A program made the position numbers and the translations under genes. The notes beneath the pieces were generated by a model that was given only the letters and a program-made list of their open reading frames with translations, made no database searches and was not told where the DNA came from. From positions 1 to 64,000 of the forward strand of contig JAEZCA010000023.1 of the NCBI GenBank assembly GCA_023412665.1: 64,000 nucleotides of DNA. The letters are read 5' to 3'. The DNA comes from Bacillota bacterium (GTDB lineage Bacteria; Bacillota; Clostridia; Acetivibrionales; DTU013). This document shows positions 34,050 to 43,080 of this stretch, piece after piece (the stretch's first letter is position 1; every line of letters starts with the position of its first letter).

Positions 34050-34838
34050 ATGAAAAAAGTTCTTGCGGTCATCGGAAGCCCCCGCGTGGGCGAGACATAT
34101 AAGGCTGTATCAAAATTTGTCCGGGCTTTGAATAATTTTTGTGATGCAGAGGTAGAATTCGTAATGCTTAGCAAGGTTGGATTTGAGGATTGTACAGGTT
34201 GTCACAGCTGCTTTCTCAAGGGGCAGGAGTTTTGCATGGAAGCCCCGAAGGTAAAAGAAATTGAGGACAAAATGCTTTCAGCAGATGCTATTATTCTTGC
34301 AACGCCTGTTTATAACCAGAATGTTACTGCACTTATGAAAAAGTTCCTGGATTATTTTACATTTCTCTGGCACAGACCTGAAATGTTCGGAGTTAAATTC
34401 TTTGGGATATCCACCGGAGGCGGAGTATTCAAGGAAGTATTCAAACTGCTAAAAAATAATGTTAATAGCTGGGGAGGCACATGGGTAGGCGACCTTGGTA
34501 TTCCTCACTATGATTCTCTGACTGACAAATTCAGGGGAAAGTGTGACAAGGATCTTGAAAAGAAGGCAAAGCTGCTCTCGAGGGCTATGGAAATAAAGGA
34601 GCTGCCTTCCCCTGGAATAGGCAAGCTTATGACGTTCAACATCTGGAAGATGAATGCAAAGGCCTGCAAGGATTATAATCCGGCAGACTATGCCTATTGG
34701 TGTGAAAAGGGATTGTTTGAAAAGGATTTCTACTATCCCGTGAAAATCAACATATTTGTAAAAGCGGTTACAGTCATATTATCAAGGATGGCTAGAAGTT
34801 TTATGAAAAAAGTTTATCTGGGATATGAGGAGGTGTGA
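34050..34838 (+). CDS. Flavodoxin-fold NAD(P)H/FMN reductase-like protein
   Basis: This 262-residue protein has the flavin phosphate-binding start VIGSPRVGETYKAV (about residues 6-19), a Cys-rich CTGCHSCFLKGQEFC segment (about 49-63) like iron-sulfur flavoproteins, and ATPVYNQNVTALMKKFLDYF, the NADPH-dependent FMN reductase pattern. About 80 further residues follow the flavodoxin fold and end in a hydrophobic/basic helix that may touch the membrane. AGAAGGAG precedes the ATG. The TetR gene begins 1 nt after its stop. A truncated paralogue lies at 24133. The substrate is unknown; redox stress or quinone response would suit TetR control. Confidence 0.82.
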   Translation: MKKVLAVIGSPRVGETYKAVSKFVRALNNFCDAEVEFVMLSKVGFEDCTGCHSCFLKGQEFCMEAPKVKEIEDKMLSADAIILATPVYNQNVTALMKKFLDYFTFLWHRPEMFGVKFFGISTGGGVFKEVFKLLKNNVNSWGGTWVGDLGIPHYDSLTDKFRGKCDKDLEKKAKLLSRAMEIKELPSPGIGKLMTFNIWKMNAKACKDYNPADYAYWCEKGLFEKDFYYPVKINIFVKAVTVILSRMARSFMKKVYLGYEEV

Positions 34839-34839
34839 G

Positions 34840-35505
34840 ATGAGCACAAGGGAGAAGATCTTAGAGACGGCAATAGAGCTGTTTTCAAAGCATGGCTTCA
34901 ATGATGTGTCTGTCCGTGATATAACCGGAGCAGTAGGGATAAAGGAAAGCTCGCTTTATAATCATTTTGGCAGCAAGCAGCAGATACTCGACGAAATTTT
35001 CAACTATCTCGACCGGGAGTTCAGCAGTATGACCATACCGGAGGACGAGGCAGCAAAGCTGATCGAGGGGATGGATCCGGAACAGTTTATGGATATATGC
35101 ATCATGAACTTCAAAATGTACTTCGGGAAGCCCAAGCTGATGAAAATCTGGAGGATCGTTTCAATAGAACGGTTCAGAAATGCGCGGGCAAATGATTTTT
35201 TCATAAAGCACCTCATTGATTATCCAATACAATACCAGTCCAATGTCTTTGAAGCTATGAAAAAAAAGGGGAGTATAGCTGATGCAGATCCCAGGGTTTT
35301 GGCCCGGGCTTTTTATTCGTTCATCCTCTTCATATATATGCGTTACTTCGAAGTGGACAGCAGTGAATACTCTCTTGCTGAAGCGGATGGAGAGGTAACG
35401 AAGGCTGAGCTTCAAAACGCAGTAAATCCGGTTGACAGCCCTGAGATACAGGAAATGATAAAAGCCCATATGGAATTACTGAGCAAAATTATCAAAAAAG
35501 CGTAA
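34840..35505 (+). CDS. TetR-family repressor
   Basis: This 221-residue regulator has an N-terminal TetR helix-turn-helix (residues about 4-50; ILETAIELFSKHGFNDVSVR, then GIKESSLYNHFGSKQQIL) and a helical ligand domain. The ATG at 34840 is chosen because GAGGAGGTG lies 6 nt upstream; the ATG at 34825 precedes that site. It is cotranscribed with the flavoprotein from the promoter bearing two ACTAACA-N2-TGTTAGT sites, so autorepression is likely. Its TAA stop lies inside a short dispersed repeat shared with 56523-56549. Confidence 0.9.
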   Translation: MSTREKILETAIELFSKHGFNDVSVRDITGAVGIKESSLYNHFGSKQQILDEIFNYLDREFSSMTIPEDEAAKLIEGMDPEQFMDICIMNFKMYFGKPKLMKIWRIVSIERFRNARANDFFIKHLIDYPIQYQSNVFEAMKKKGSIADADPRVLARAFYSFILFIYMRYFEVDSSEYSLAEADGEVTKAELQNAVNPVDSPEIQEMIKAHMELLSKIIKKA

Positions 35506-35525
35506 TTTGCGAAGTAAATTATCGC
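35499..35525. repeat. Short palindromic repeat at the tetR stop codon, copy 1
   Basis: The 27-nt AGCGTAATTTGC-GAAG-TAAATTATCGC matches 56523-56549 at 25 positions. It overlaps the last codons and the stop of the TetR gene. Confidence 0.7.
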
Positions 35526-35570
35526 TAAATAGCTATCTTAAGTTTCTTTAATAGGCTATTGGTTTGAATG

Positions 35571-35606
35571 GTGCCTGAATGTAAATGTTCAGATACATTA
35601 AGGCAC
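35571..35606 (+). terminator. Hairpin after the flavoprotein-tetR operon
   Basis: GTGCCTGAATGT (35571-35582) pairs with ACATTAAGGCAC (35595-35606) with one mismatch. A T/A-rich stretch follows without a clean T run. Confidence 0.55.
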
Positions 35607-35616
35607 TATTATTATG

Positions 35617-35645
35617 TTTAAAAGCCAGTTCTGATATGGTAAAAT
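35617..35645 (+). promoter_or_regulatory. Probable promoter of the ABC exporter operon
   Basis: An extended -10 box TGGTAAAAT (35637-35645) stands 17 bp after a TTTAAA -35-like box (35617-35622), 78 nt before the ATPase gene. Confidence 0.4.
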
Positions 35646-35722
35646 ATTGTGAGAATTTGTGCATAGTTTTAACATATGTATATTAAAGCCACAGCATGTA
35701 CATACATTGAAACAGAGGTAAT

Positions 35723-36460
35723 ATGAACGATATCGCTATAGAGGTCAGAAAACTTACAAAAAAATATGGGAAAATCACAGCGCTTTCAGAGCTGACGCTG
35801 GACATAGAGAAAGGTGAGATATTTGGACTTTTTGGGCCGAATGGAGCAGGAAAATCAACCTTTATATCGATCCTTGCCACGATCTGTAAGCCGACCTCGG
35901 GCGACATTCTTGTAAACGGCCACAGTGTCTGCAGTCAGCCGGACAAGGTCAAGAGGCTGATAGGCTTTGTACCCCAGGACATTGCATTGTATCCCATGCT
36001 TTCCGGCAGGGACAATCTGGACTTTTGGGCAGGCATTTATGGGTTGAGGGGTAAGCTCAGGAAGGAAAGGATCGAAGAGGCTGTTGCCGTGACAAGGCTT
36101 GAAGGAAGGATAAGGGACAGGGTGTCGGAGTATTCAGGCGGAATGAAGCGCAGACTCAATATCGCTGTTTCATTGATACATCATCCGGAGATACTTGTGA
36201 TGGATGAACCGACAGTGGGGGTAGATATACAATCGCGCAGATACATACTGGATATGCTGGACAGTCTGAGAAAGGATGGCAGGACAATTTTGTTCACAAG
36301 CCATTATACCGACGAACTGGAAACTCTGTGTGACAGAATCGCTGTTATGGACAAAGGTAAACTGCTGGCATCAAATCCGGCAGCAGAGCTTAAAAGCGTT
36401 TATGGTGCAGACAGCCTGGAAGCTGTACTGCAAAAGCTGTCGATGGATAGGGAAGGTTAA
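35723..36460 (+). CDS. ABC transporter ATP-binding protein (ABC-2 type exporter)
   Basis: This 245-residue ATPase has Walker A GPNGAGKST (about residues 38-46), signature YSGGMKRRL (about 137), Walker B ILVMDEPTVGVD and the switch region FTSHYTDELE. It is of the DrrA/NodI type that drives ABC-2 permeases. GAGGT precedes the ATG. Two ABC-2 permease genes follow after a membrane-anchored protein gene, all on one strand with short gaps, so they form one export system. The substrate (a drug, lipid, peptide or polymer) cannot be deduced. Confidence 0.94.
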   Translation: MNDIAIEVRKLTKKYGKITALSELTLDIEKGEIFGLFGPNGAGKSTFISILATICKPTSGDILVNGHSVCSQPDKVKRLIGFVPQDIALYPMLSGRDNLDFWAGIYGLRGKLRKERIEEAVAVTRLEGRIRDRVSEYSGGMKRRLNIAVSLIHHPEILVMDEPTVGVDIQSRRYILDMLDSLRKDGRTILFTSHYTDELETLCDRIAVMDKGKLLASNPAAELKSVYGADSLEAVLQKLSMDREG

Positions 36461-36472
36461 GGAGTGGAGCAT

Positions 36473-38212
36473 ATGAGCAACAAGAATACAAAAAAAACGA
36501 TTGCGGTTTTACTGTCCGTTGTGTTTGTAGCAGCACTTGCGTATGCTATTTATTTGACTGTTATTAAGAAAAGCACTACGGAGATATATCTTGAAGCGGA
36601 GAGCAGAAATTTTGAAAGAATAGTTAACAAAGCAGAAGAGTATTATACTTCGCTTTTGGATAAACAGAAGCCATATATGAATGAACCCAGCAGGAGCCGT
36701 ACCGAGATAACCGCTGACCTAACCGGCGGAGCAGAGCTATTTGGGCTTCAGGATGGAGGACAGCTATCGGGGATACTAAATAAAACAAAGCTCATTATAG
36801 ACACCCGAAGACAGCCCCAAAAGGAGATATCTTCAACAGAAGCTAGTCTACTGCTTGAAAAAGCGCCGTTCCTGAATGCTGAGCTATACGCGGACAATAA
36901 AACCATATGGTTTTCCGTACCTGACATCATGCCATCCCGATATTTCAGTTCGGAGCGGGATCAGCTCAACGACCTGTATGACAGATTTTCCATACCTGTT
37001 AAGCCAGCGGATACGATTACCGGCGTAAAAATAGCCAGGAGCCTTGTCTTCGACAAGGAACCCTTGACGACCTCTGCAAAAAAGCTGGGTGGCATTTTTA
37101 CCGAATATTTTACCGACGAGACTGTCACATATAATGGCAAATATAATTTCACAGCAGGCGAAAAGACGATCGAGGGTGATGAAATGCACATCTCTCTCAA
37201 CGAGGAAAAGGCCTCATCCCTTTTTAAGGAATTGCTTACAGCAGTATCGGAAGATGAGGTGCTGCTGAAACACGTTTACGGCAGTTACGCCAATGTGTCC
37301 ACACTGCTGGATGATGCGGGTCTGTTCCGGCTGTTTGGATACATGGATGAAACCGGAATCATGACGCTGAGCGAGTACGAAAGGGAAATAGTTGACAAGC
37401 TGAGTGAAAATAAGGATATCGAAGGCTTCAGGAGCCGGCTGAAACATCTTGCGGCAGATTACCGCCTGAAGGACGGCCTGACTATGAAGGTAGTCGTCGA
37501 TAAAGACAGGAACATACTGCAACGTGAGATAATTCTGGATATCAACAGCACAAAGGGCGGAGCATCCTATAAGATCGATATACTTACCGCCTGCAGCAAT
37601 GAATTGATTGATGACATCAGAAACAGGAAGATCAGTATTGCCGTTGTAGAATATGGCGGCGAAGGGGATAAGACCATAGAGCTCACGATAGTTCCCCTGT
37701 TTGTAAAGACCGGCGGCACAGGTGCTGATACTGACGGCAAGGCCGATATCATGTATGCTGTGACCGGTGCAAATGGCATAAGGAATCAGATAGATGCTGA
37801 CCTGGACTTTTCCGGAGGTATCGATCAGAAAACGCAGCGAATCAACAAAACAATAAAGTTTAATGCGAAGATAACAGGTGAAACCGGAGAGGGGAACATG
37901 AGCGGTACGCTGGACAATATGTCCTGGAGCAATAAAAAGCTGAAGACTGAAAATAATGTAACAAGCATAGATATCAGTGCCGACCTGCCTTTTCTTAATA
38001 TAAATGATTTCTCGGCGAAGCTGGGCATAGCAGTTGAGAACAGCTTTGGCATAGGCGATTTCTCGCTGCCCGACATGGGGCAGGAGAACGTTACCGACCT
38101 GAACGCAGCATCGGACGAGGAACTGAAGAATCTGGAGATAGAGATCATGGCCTCATTCGGAGCATTTTATCTGAATAACAGGTACATCTTTGATGCACTG
38201 TTCGGCCAATAG
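36473..38212 (+). CDS. Membrane-anchored extracytoplasmic protein of the ABC operon
   Basis: I do not recognise a named family. This 579-residue protein has one N-terminal membrane helix (residues 10-30) and a large predicted outside part of mixed alpha/beta sequence with no Cys-rich or enzymatic motif. Late residues (about 400-530) read like repeated beta strands (IDADLDFSGGIDQKTQRINK, SIDISADLPFLNINDFSAKL). The ATG at 36473 is chosen for AAGGAG 8 nt upstream. It sits between the ATPase and the two permease genes, so an accessory or substrate-handling role for the exporter is likely. Confidence 0.75.
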   Translation: MSNKNTKKTIAVLLSVVFVAALAYAIYLTVIKKSTTEIYLEAESRNFERIVNKAEEYYTSLLDKQKPYMNEPSRSRTEITADLTGGAELFGLQDGGQLSGILNKTKLIIDTRRQPQKEISSTEASLLLEKAPFLNAELYADNKTIWFSVPDIMPSRYFSSERDQLNDLYDRFSIPVKPADTITGVKIARSLVFDKEPLTTSAKKLGGIFTEYFTDETVTYNGKYNFTAGEKTIEGDEMHISLNEEKASSLFKELLTAVSEDEVLLKHVYGSYANVSTLLDDAGLFRLFGYMDETGIMTLSEYEREIVDKLSENKDIEGFRSRLKHLAADYRLKDGLTMKVVVDKDRNILQREIILDINSTKGGASYKIDILTACSNELIDDIRNRKISIAVVEYGGEGDKTIELTIVPLFVKTGGTGADTDGKADIMYAVTGANGIRNQIDADLDFSGGIDQKTQRINKTIKFNAKITGETGEGNMSGTLDNMSWSNKKLKTENNVTSIDISADLPFLNINDFSAKLGIAVENSFGIGDFSLPDMGQENVTDLNAASDEELKNLEIEIMASFGAFYLNNRYIFDALFGQ

Positions 38213-38245
38213 AGATAAATTTGGACCGGGGGGAAAATACCTGGT

Positions 38246-39454
38246 ATGACTTCGTTCACAGCGCTTCTTAAAAATGATATACGGCTTTTTCTCAGGGATT
38301 GGAAGGCGTGTGTGCTGCTTCTGGCCGCACCCCTTGTTTTCATTTCCTTCTTTGCATACGCTCTCGCTCCTTATCTGGACAAGAGCAGCTTTATCGAACC
38401 ATTTCCCATAGCCCTGGTGGACAAGGAGGATACCACTCAGACCAGGATACTTCTCAATCAACTGGAGGAAATCAGCATATTCAGTGAAATACAACGCATG
38501 AACGAGCAGGAAGCACTTCGGAGCCTTAAGGATGGTGAAGTTGGAGGCGTGGTTATAATTCCTGAGGACTTTACAAACAGTATAGCCTTCGGGGAAAACA
38601 AGCCTGCCGTCGTGATCGGTAATGGTTCCAAACCCCTTCAGGCATATATCGTAAAAAATGTCGCTCAAAGTGCGGTCAATCTGATAACTGCGGCCCAGAG
38701 CGCCATCAACACAATATGGTATTATGACAATCAGGCGGGTATCGCAGGTGATGAACTGGACGCCAGATTCAACAGCGCGGTCATGGAGTATATGCTTCAG
38801 GCGCTGGCCAGAACTGCTGTGTTTGTAGATATTGAGGCCGGCGGGCAAAGTAATTTGACGCCTGCAGAGTACTTTACCGCAGCATTGATCGTAGTTTTCA
38901 TGATGTTTGCCGGGATGCCGGGTATGAAAATGATGGTTACCGAAAGAAGCGAGGGGATCACGCTGCGGCTCGCTGCCGCACCGGTCGGCATGTGGAAGGC
39001 TGTGCTTTCAAAGCTGATAGTTTCTGTAATGCTTATTGCAGTTCAGTTTGGCATTATAATATTGATGACATCAAAGATATTCAATAATTACTGGGGAGCG
39101 CCCATAGGGGATGTATTGCTGCTGTTTGGAGGGATCGTTCTGGCTGTCAGTGCATGGTCCGTTTTTATAGCCTCACTGTCTAAATCACCTGCTGCTGCGG
39201 ATATAATTGGAAATTTAGGGATACTGCTCATGGCGGTAATCGGCGGGAGCATATACCCACTGTCATCAATGCCTGGATTTATACGGAAGGCAAGTATGCT
39301 GACCATAAACAGATGGGCAATGGATGGTTTTATGGTCCTGTTCTCAGGCAATAGCCTGGCACATACGGGAGCACATGCGCTCGTGCTGGCTATGATGGGC
39401 TTATTGCTGTTTGTGTTTTCTGCCGTCATAATGCGGCTTGCGAGAAGGAGGTAG
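38246..39454 (+). CDS. ABC-2 type permease 1
   Basis: This 402-residue membrane protein has an N-terminal helix (about residues 22-45), a long extracytoplasmic loop (about 50-205) and five C-terminal helices, the usual ABC-2 permease architecture. MKMMVTERSEGITLRLAAAPVGMWKAVL is the conserved cytoplasmic coupling region before helix 3. A GGGGGG stretch lies upstream of the ATG. It overlaps the next permease gene by one base, and the two should form a heterodimer with the ATPase at 35723. Confidence 0.9.
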   Translation: MTSFTALLKNDIRLFLRDWKACVLLLAAPLVFISFFAYALAPYLDKSSFIEPFPIALVDKEDTTQTRILLNQLEEISIFSEIQRMNEQEALRSLKDGEVGGVVIIPEDFTNSIAFGENKPAVVIGNGSKPLQAYIVKNVAQSAVNLITAAQSAINTIWYYDNQAGIAGDELDARFNSAVMEYMLQALARTAVFVDIEAGGQSNLTPAEYFTAALIVVFMMFAGMPGMKMMVTERSEGITLRLAAAPVGMWKAVLSKLIVSVMLIAVQFGIIILMTSKIFNNYWGAPIGDVLLLFGGIVLAVSAWSVFIASLSKSPAAADIIGNLGILLMAVIGGSIYPLSSMPGFIRKASMLTINRWAMDGFMVLFSGNSLAHTGAHALVLAMMGLLLFVFSAVIMRLARRR

Positions 39455-40668
39455 TGATCATCAGACTGCTCACAGTTGCTTACTATAAATTGAAAATGCT
39501 GCTTGCAGACCGGCTGTTTTTCGCCGCTATGATAATCATACCGCTGCTTATAACCGTCGCTGCCGGATACGCGTTAAGATACGAGAAGCTCAATACCATA
39601 CCGCTGGCCATTGTGGACGAGGATATGAGCGGCAGCTCTGCGCTGCTGCTGGACAGGCTTGATGGTAAGGAAGGCATCAGCCTGAAGAGGTCCGGCAGGG
39701 AAAATGCCAAGGAGATGCTGGAGAATAATGAAGCCGAGCAGGTGTACATCATCACCGCCGGCTTTGAGGACAGTATACTGAAGGGCGAGAGCGAAGGCCT
39801 TATAGAAATGTACAGCTCACCTTCCTCGTATTCCGAAGGCTTTACCCGGGAGGTCGTTGCAGCTGAGGCCATAAGGATCATAATGGCGAACACGGCAGCC
39901 GATAATGTACTGCAGAAATATGAAGAGCTCGGCATAGAGAAGGATGGAGGTTTCAGAGAAGAGGTGACTGCTTATGCAGACACATTCTGGGAGCCGGAGC
40001 CCATTTTTACAATAGACTACAGGGAAATAAAGGGGGACGCTGTCGAAACCGTGAAACGCGTGTCGTTGCCTGCTGCGTCTGCTTCTTCCACCGGATTGAT
40101 CATAGCCTTCATAATGTTTTTCATGCTTTTCAGCAGCGGATGGCTCATTGAGGAAAGGACAAACGGTACGATCAAAAGGCTCGGAGCCGGAGACAGGGCT
40201 CTTGCCGTGTCGTTCCAGGGCAGCGTGCTGGCGTTGTTTGCCGCAGGAACGCTCCAAATATTGATGTTTAGCATTGTGCTTAAGCTTCTTTTTGGCATTG
40301 TCCTGTTCACAGGCATCTATTCATATCTTGTACTGGCAGCCTACCTTCTGGCGGTTATTAGCATCAGCTTGTTTCTTTCATCTGTTTTAAAAACTCAGAC
40401 ACAGCTCCAGGCAGGCGCTCCCGTTGTTGCACTGCTGTCAGGGTTTGCCGGAGGCTGCTTCTGGAATTTCATAGAAATGCCTGAGCGGATCAGGCTTTTG
40501 TCGCTGCTTACCCCTCAAGGATGGGCACTTGATGCTGTAAACGCTCTGTTGCTGGATCCGGGTGATGTTTCTGCCGCTGCCATGCCCCTTGTGGTACTTT
40601 TTTCAGTATCGCTGGTTTTATTACCGGTTAGTTATGTTATAATAAATACACAGCTCAGACGGGCATAA
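39454..40668 (+). CDS. ABC-2 type permease 2
   Basis: This 404-residue permease has the same layout as its neighbour: an N-terminal helix (about 20-40), a large loop with YRDxKG-like sequence, then five helices after EERTNGTIKRLGAGDRAL. The start is GTG at 39454, sharing a base with the preceding TAG; AAGGAGG is only 2 nt away, which is unusually tight, so initiation may depend on coupling. Later in-frame starts would remove the first membrane helix. Two different permeases suggest a heteromeric exporter. Confidence 0.88.
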   Translation: MIIRLLTVAYYKLKMLLADRLFFAAMIIIPLLITVAAGYALRYEKLNTIPLAIVDEDMSGSSALLLDRLDGKEGISLKRSGRENAKEMLENNEAEQVYIITAGFEDSILKGESEGLIEMYSSPSSYSEGFTREVVAAEAIRIIMANTAADNVLQKYEELGIEKDGGFREEVTAYADTFWEPEPIFTIDYREIKGDAVETVKRVSLPAASASSTGLIIAFIMFFMLFSSGWLIEERTNGTIKRLGAGDRALAVSFQGSVLALFAAGTLQILMFSIVLKLLFGIVLFTGIYSYLVLAAYLLAVISISLFLSSVLKTQTQLQAGAPVVALLSGFAGGCFWNFIEMPERIRLLSLLTPQGWALDAVNALLLDPGDVSAAAMPLVVLFSVSLVLLPVSYVIINTQLRRA

Positions 40669-40752
40669 ACATTGCCCGGATTGGTTGAGTGCCGAGCCCG
40701 GACAGGTAATACGCAGCTCAAGCAAAAGAAAAGGCAATCCAGAGGAGATTTT

Positions 40753-41418
40753 ATGAACGATAAAAAATCTAAGCTGTTGGATATTTTGGCGTTTCCGAAG
40801 AGAAGCTTTGAGAACCTGACAGATAACAAAAAGACATTGTTTGCGGGAATAGTGCTGATAGGCGCCGTTGACCTGCTGCTGCCGGATGTGGTGTACATTT
40901 TCAAGACATTGTTTTCCGGAAAACAGACTGCTGACATTATCTACAATGCGTGTATGATGGCTGTGATAATATTGCTGCTGGGCCTTATTGATGTTTTTTG
41001 CATCTCTGTGCCGTTCTTTGATATTTTCAGGGCGCTGAAAATAAGGGAACTAAAAATAAGCCAGAATTCGGATTTGAAGGTGGATCAGTCAGCAGATCTC
41101 AAGCCGTCATATATAAAGGTCATGAAGATATACATAATGACACATTTTATAATAACTCCTATAACTACAGCATTTTATTTTGCTGTATCAGGCTATATCA
41201 ATGACAGCCCTGATTGGCTGGTGAATCTGGCGGTAATGTTTACGTTGGTAATAAATATATGGTTTTCAGCAATAATCGCAAGGGGCATAAATACTATTTT
41301 CCGGTTCAGCCCCTTGTTCAACAGGCTGACATTCATTATCGTATACATTTGGAATTTCCTTTTTGGCACTGTGTTCTCTGAAATGATCGTAAAATGGTTG
41401 ATGAGGCTGTTCAGGTGA
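40753..41418 (+). CDS. YIP1-like multipass membrane protein
   Basis: This 221-residue protein begins with a soluble segment LLDILAFPKRSFENLTDNKK, typical of bacterial YIP1-domain proteins, then has about five membrane helices. The ATG at 40753 is chosen for AGAGGAG; the frame is open 27 codons earlier without support. It follows the permeases by about 85 nt. A role in membrane assembly of the exporter is possible but not shown. Confidence 0.65.
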   Translation: MNDKKSKLLDILAFPKRSFENLTDNKKTLFAGIVLIGAVDLLLPDVVYIFKTLFSGKQTADIIYNACMMAVIILLLGLIDVFCISVPFFDIFRALKIRELKISQNSDLKVDQSADLKPSYIKVMKIYIMTHFIITPITTAFYFAVSGYINDSPDWLVNLAVMFTLVINIWFSAIIARGINTIFRFSPLFNRLTFIIVYIWNFLFGTVFSEMIVKWLMRLFR

Positions 41419-41442
41419 TCATTTATCAGCGGGGGTGATTTA

Positions 41443-43044
41443 TTGAACAGAAAGAGTTATTTATTTCTGGCACTGAGTTTCCTGCTCCTTTTTATACAGC
41501 CGGTGGGAGCTGTTGCTTCCGATATACAAGGTTTACCGGCAGATGAGCTGCTGGATCAACTGACTATATTTGACCGTGACAGCTCCATTGTTTTTAACAA
41601 AAACATCTGGGTCCAGTGGGACAGCAGAGTCAAATCAATAAAGCCAGAAATAAAGGATAGCGTGCTTTTTGTTCCAATGAGACAAGCTGTGAGTCTTTTG
41701 GGAGGCACATTCAATTATGACGGTAAAATAATGGAGGCTACCGCTGTTGTCAACGGCAGGCCAATGACCGCAAAGCTTGGCAGCAGTGAACTGAAAGCAG
41801 GCGGCAGCACAATTCTGATGGATTCAAATGTCCAACTCATAAAAGGATACCTGTACATTCCGATCAACGGCATAGCTGATGCGGCAGGCATGAAGTTATA
41901 TAATGACAGTACCGGCCTGACCGTCCTCTATGATGCATCAAAGAATGTTGAAATAAAAGCCCTTAAAAAGATATGTGCGGATGTTGATAAATATTTTTCG
42001 ACAAAGGCAATGGACTTTAAGGCTGTCGAACTGAAGATTTCAACCGGTACTAAAAAGGTCAATGTCATAACTATAAATCCAAAGCACCCTCAAATAAAAA
42101 TAACTGCAGATCTGCCGGATACAAAGCTGAATACTACCAGAAATTTTGAGGTAATGGCTAAGGCTAAAAATGCGTCGGCCGCTGTAAACGCAAATTTCAT
42201 TTCCGGGTACGGCCCTGTGAAGGACCCTGTCGGCAACCTGATGATCAACGGCAAGCTGGTCTACGGGCAGAGCGGGATCACAAACATCGGCTTTAATAAA
42301 AACAGGGATATAATTTTTGCCAATCCGGGGACCTTTGCCACAGGCAGCGCAGATGGCAAGAAGGAGAACATAGCACAGGGCCCAGGCAAATTTGAATACA
42401 ATCATTGGGCATGCTATGAGATAAATACACTTTCACAAAACCAGAGCAACAACATTCTTTATACCCCTGAGAGAGGGGACAAGATCGACATCACGTCGGT
42501 GGGTTATGTGGCTGTCGTTAGAAACGGCGTAGTTGTATCAAACAAGCTTATGGCCCCAGGTACAAGCGTCGACATTCCAAAGGATGGATATGTGGTTTAT
42601 ATAGGCAAGGTTGAGGGAGACAAGTGGAAGGCAAACCTGTCGCTGGCTGTCGGAAGGAAGGTAGACTATGAGTACACCATCAGGAGCAACAACAATGAAG
42701 CCTTCAAATGGGAGGACATGGACTATGTTATAGCCGGCGGCCCGGACCTCGTACTTGGCGGAGAGATACAGCCACCCACGACTAATCCCATCTTTACCGG
42801 TCCTAAACATACTACACTGTCAGCTTACAGAACGGCTATCGGGGTCACAAAGGAAGGAATGCTGCTGCTGGTCAGTGTGCCGAATGTAAAGATCAGTGAG
42901 CTGAAGGAAATTATGAAGGGTCTTGGCGCATGGAATGCCGTTAACTTTGACGGAGGAGCCTCCACCGGGATGTACTATAACGGCAAAGTGATCACCAGGC
43001 CAGGCAGGGAACTTGCTACTGTTCTATACGTCACAATGGAATAA
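41443..43044 (+). CDS. Exported phosphodiester glycosidase (NAGPA)-like protein
   Basis: This 533-residue secreted protein has a signal peptide (residues 1-26, ending VGAVASD). A copper amine oxidase N-terminal-like domain (about 45-170; VLFVPMRQAVSLLGGTF, YLYIPINGIADAAGM), a common wall or stalk module in Clostridia, follows. The C-terminal part is a NAGPA-type domain (about 215-530) with NANFISGYG, AYRTAIGVTKEG and AVNFDGGASTGMYYNGK. Such domains cleave phosphodiester-linked sugars. The start is TTG 41443 with GGGGGTG upstream. It ends the ABC exporter gene run, hinting at export or trimming of a cell-surface polymer. Confidence 0.87.
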   Translation: MNRKSYLFLALSFLLLFIQPVGAVASDIQGLPADELLDQLTIFDRDSSIVFNKNIWVQWDSRVKSIKPEIKDSVLFVPMRQAVSLLGGTFNYDGKIMEATAVVNGRPMTAKLGSSELKAGGSTILMDSNVQLIKGYLYIPINGIADAAGMKLYNDSTGLTVLYDASKNVEIKALKKICADVDKYFSTKAMDFKAVELKISTGTKKVNVITINPKHPQIKITADLPDTKLNTTRNFEVMAKAKNASAAVNANFISGYGPVKDPVGNLMINGKLVYGQSGITNIGFNKNRDIIFANPGTFATGSADGKKENIAQGPGKFEYNHWACYEINTLSQNQSNNILYTPERGDKIDITSVGYVAVVRNGVVVSNKLMAPGTSVDIPKDGYVVYIGKVEGDKWKANLSLAVGRKVDYEYTIRSNNNEAFKWEDMDYVIAGGPDLVLGGEIQPPTTNPIFTGPKHTTLSAYRTAIGVTKEGMLLLVSVPNVKISELKEIMKGLGAWNAVNFDGGASTGMYYNGKVITRPGRELATVLYVTME

Positions 43045-43080
43045 GGGTGGGAGCTCAATTGCATCGTGCATAATGGGGCA

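Noticed and set aside
38153..38848. 231-codon minus-strand frame
   Set aside because: It spans the end of the anchored protein and the start of permease 1 on the other strand; a shadow frame.
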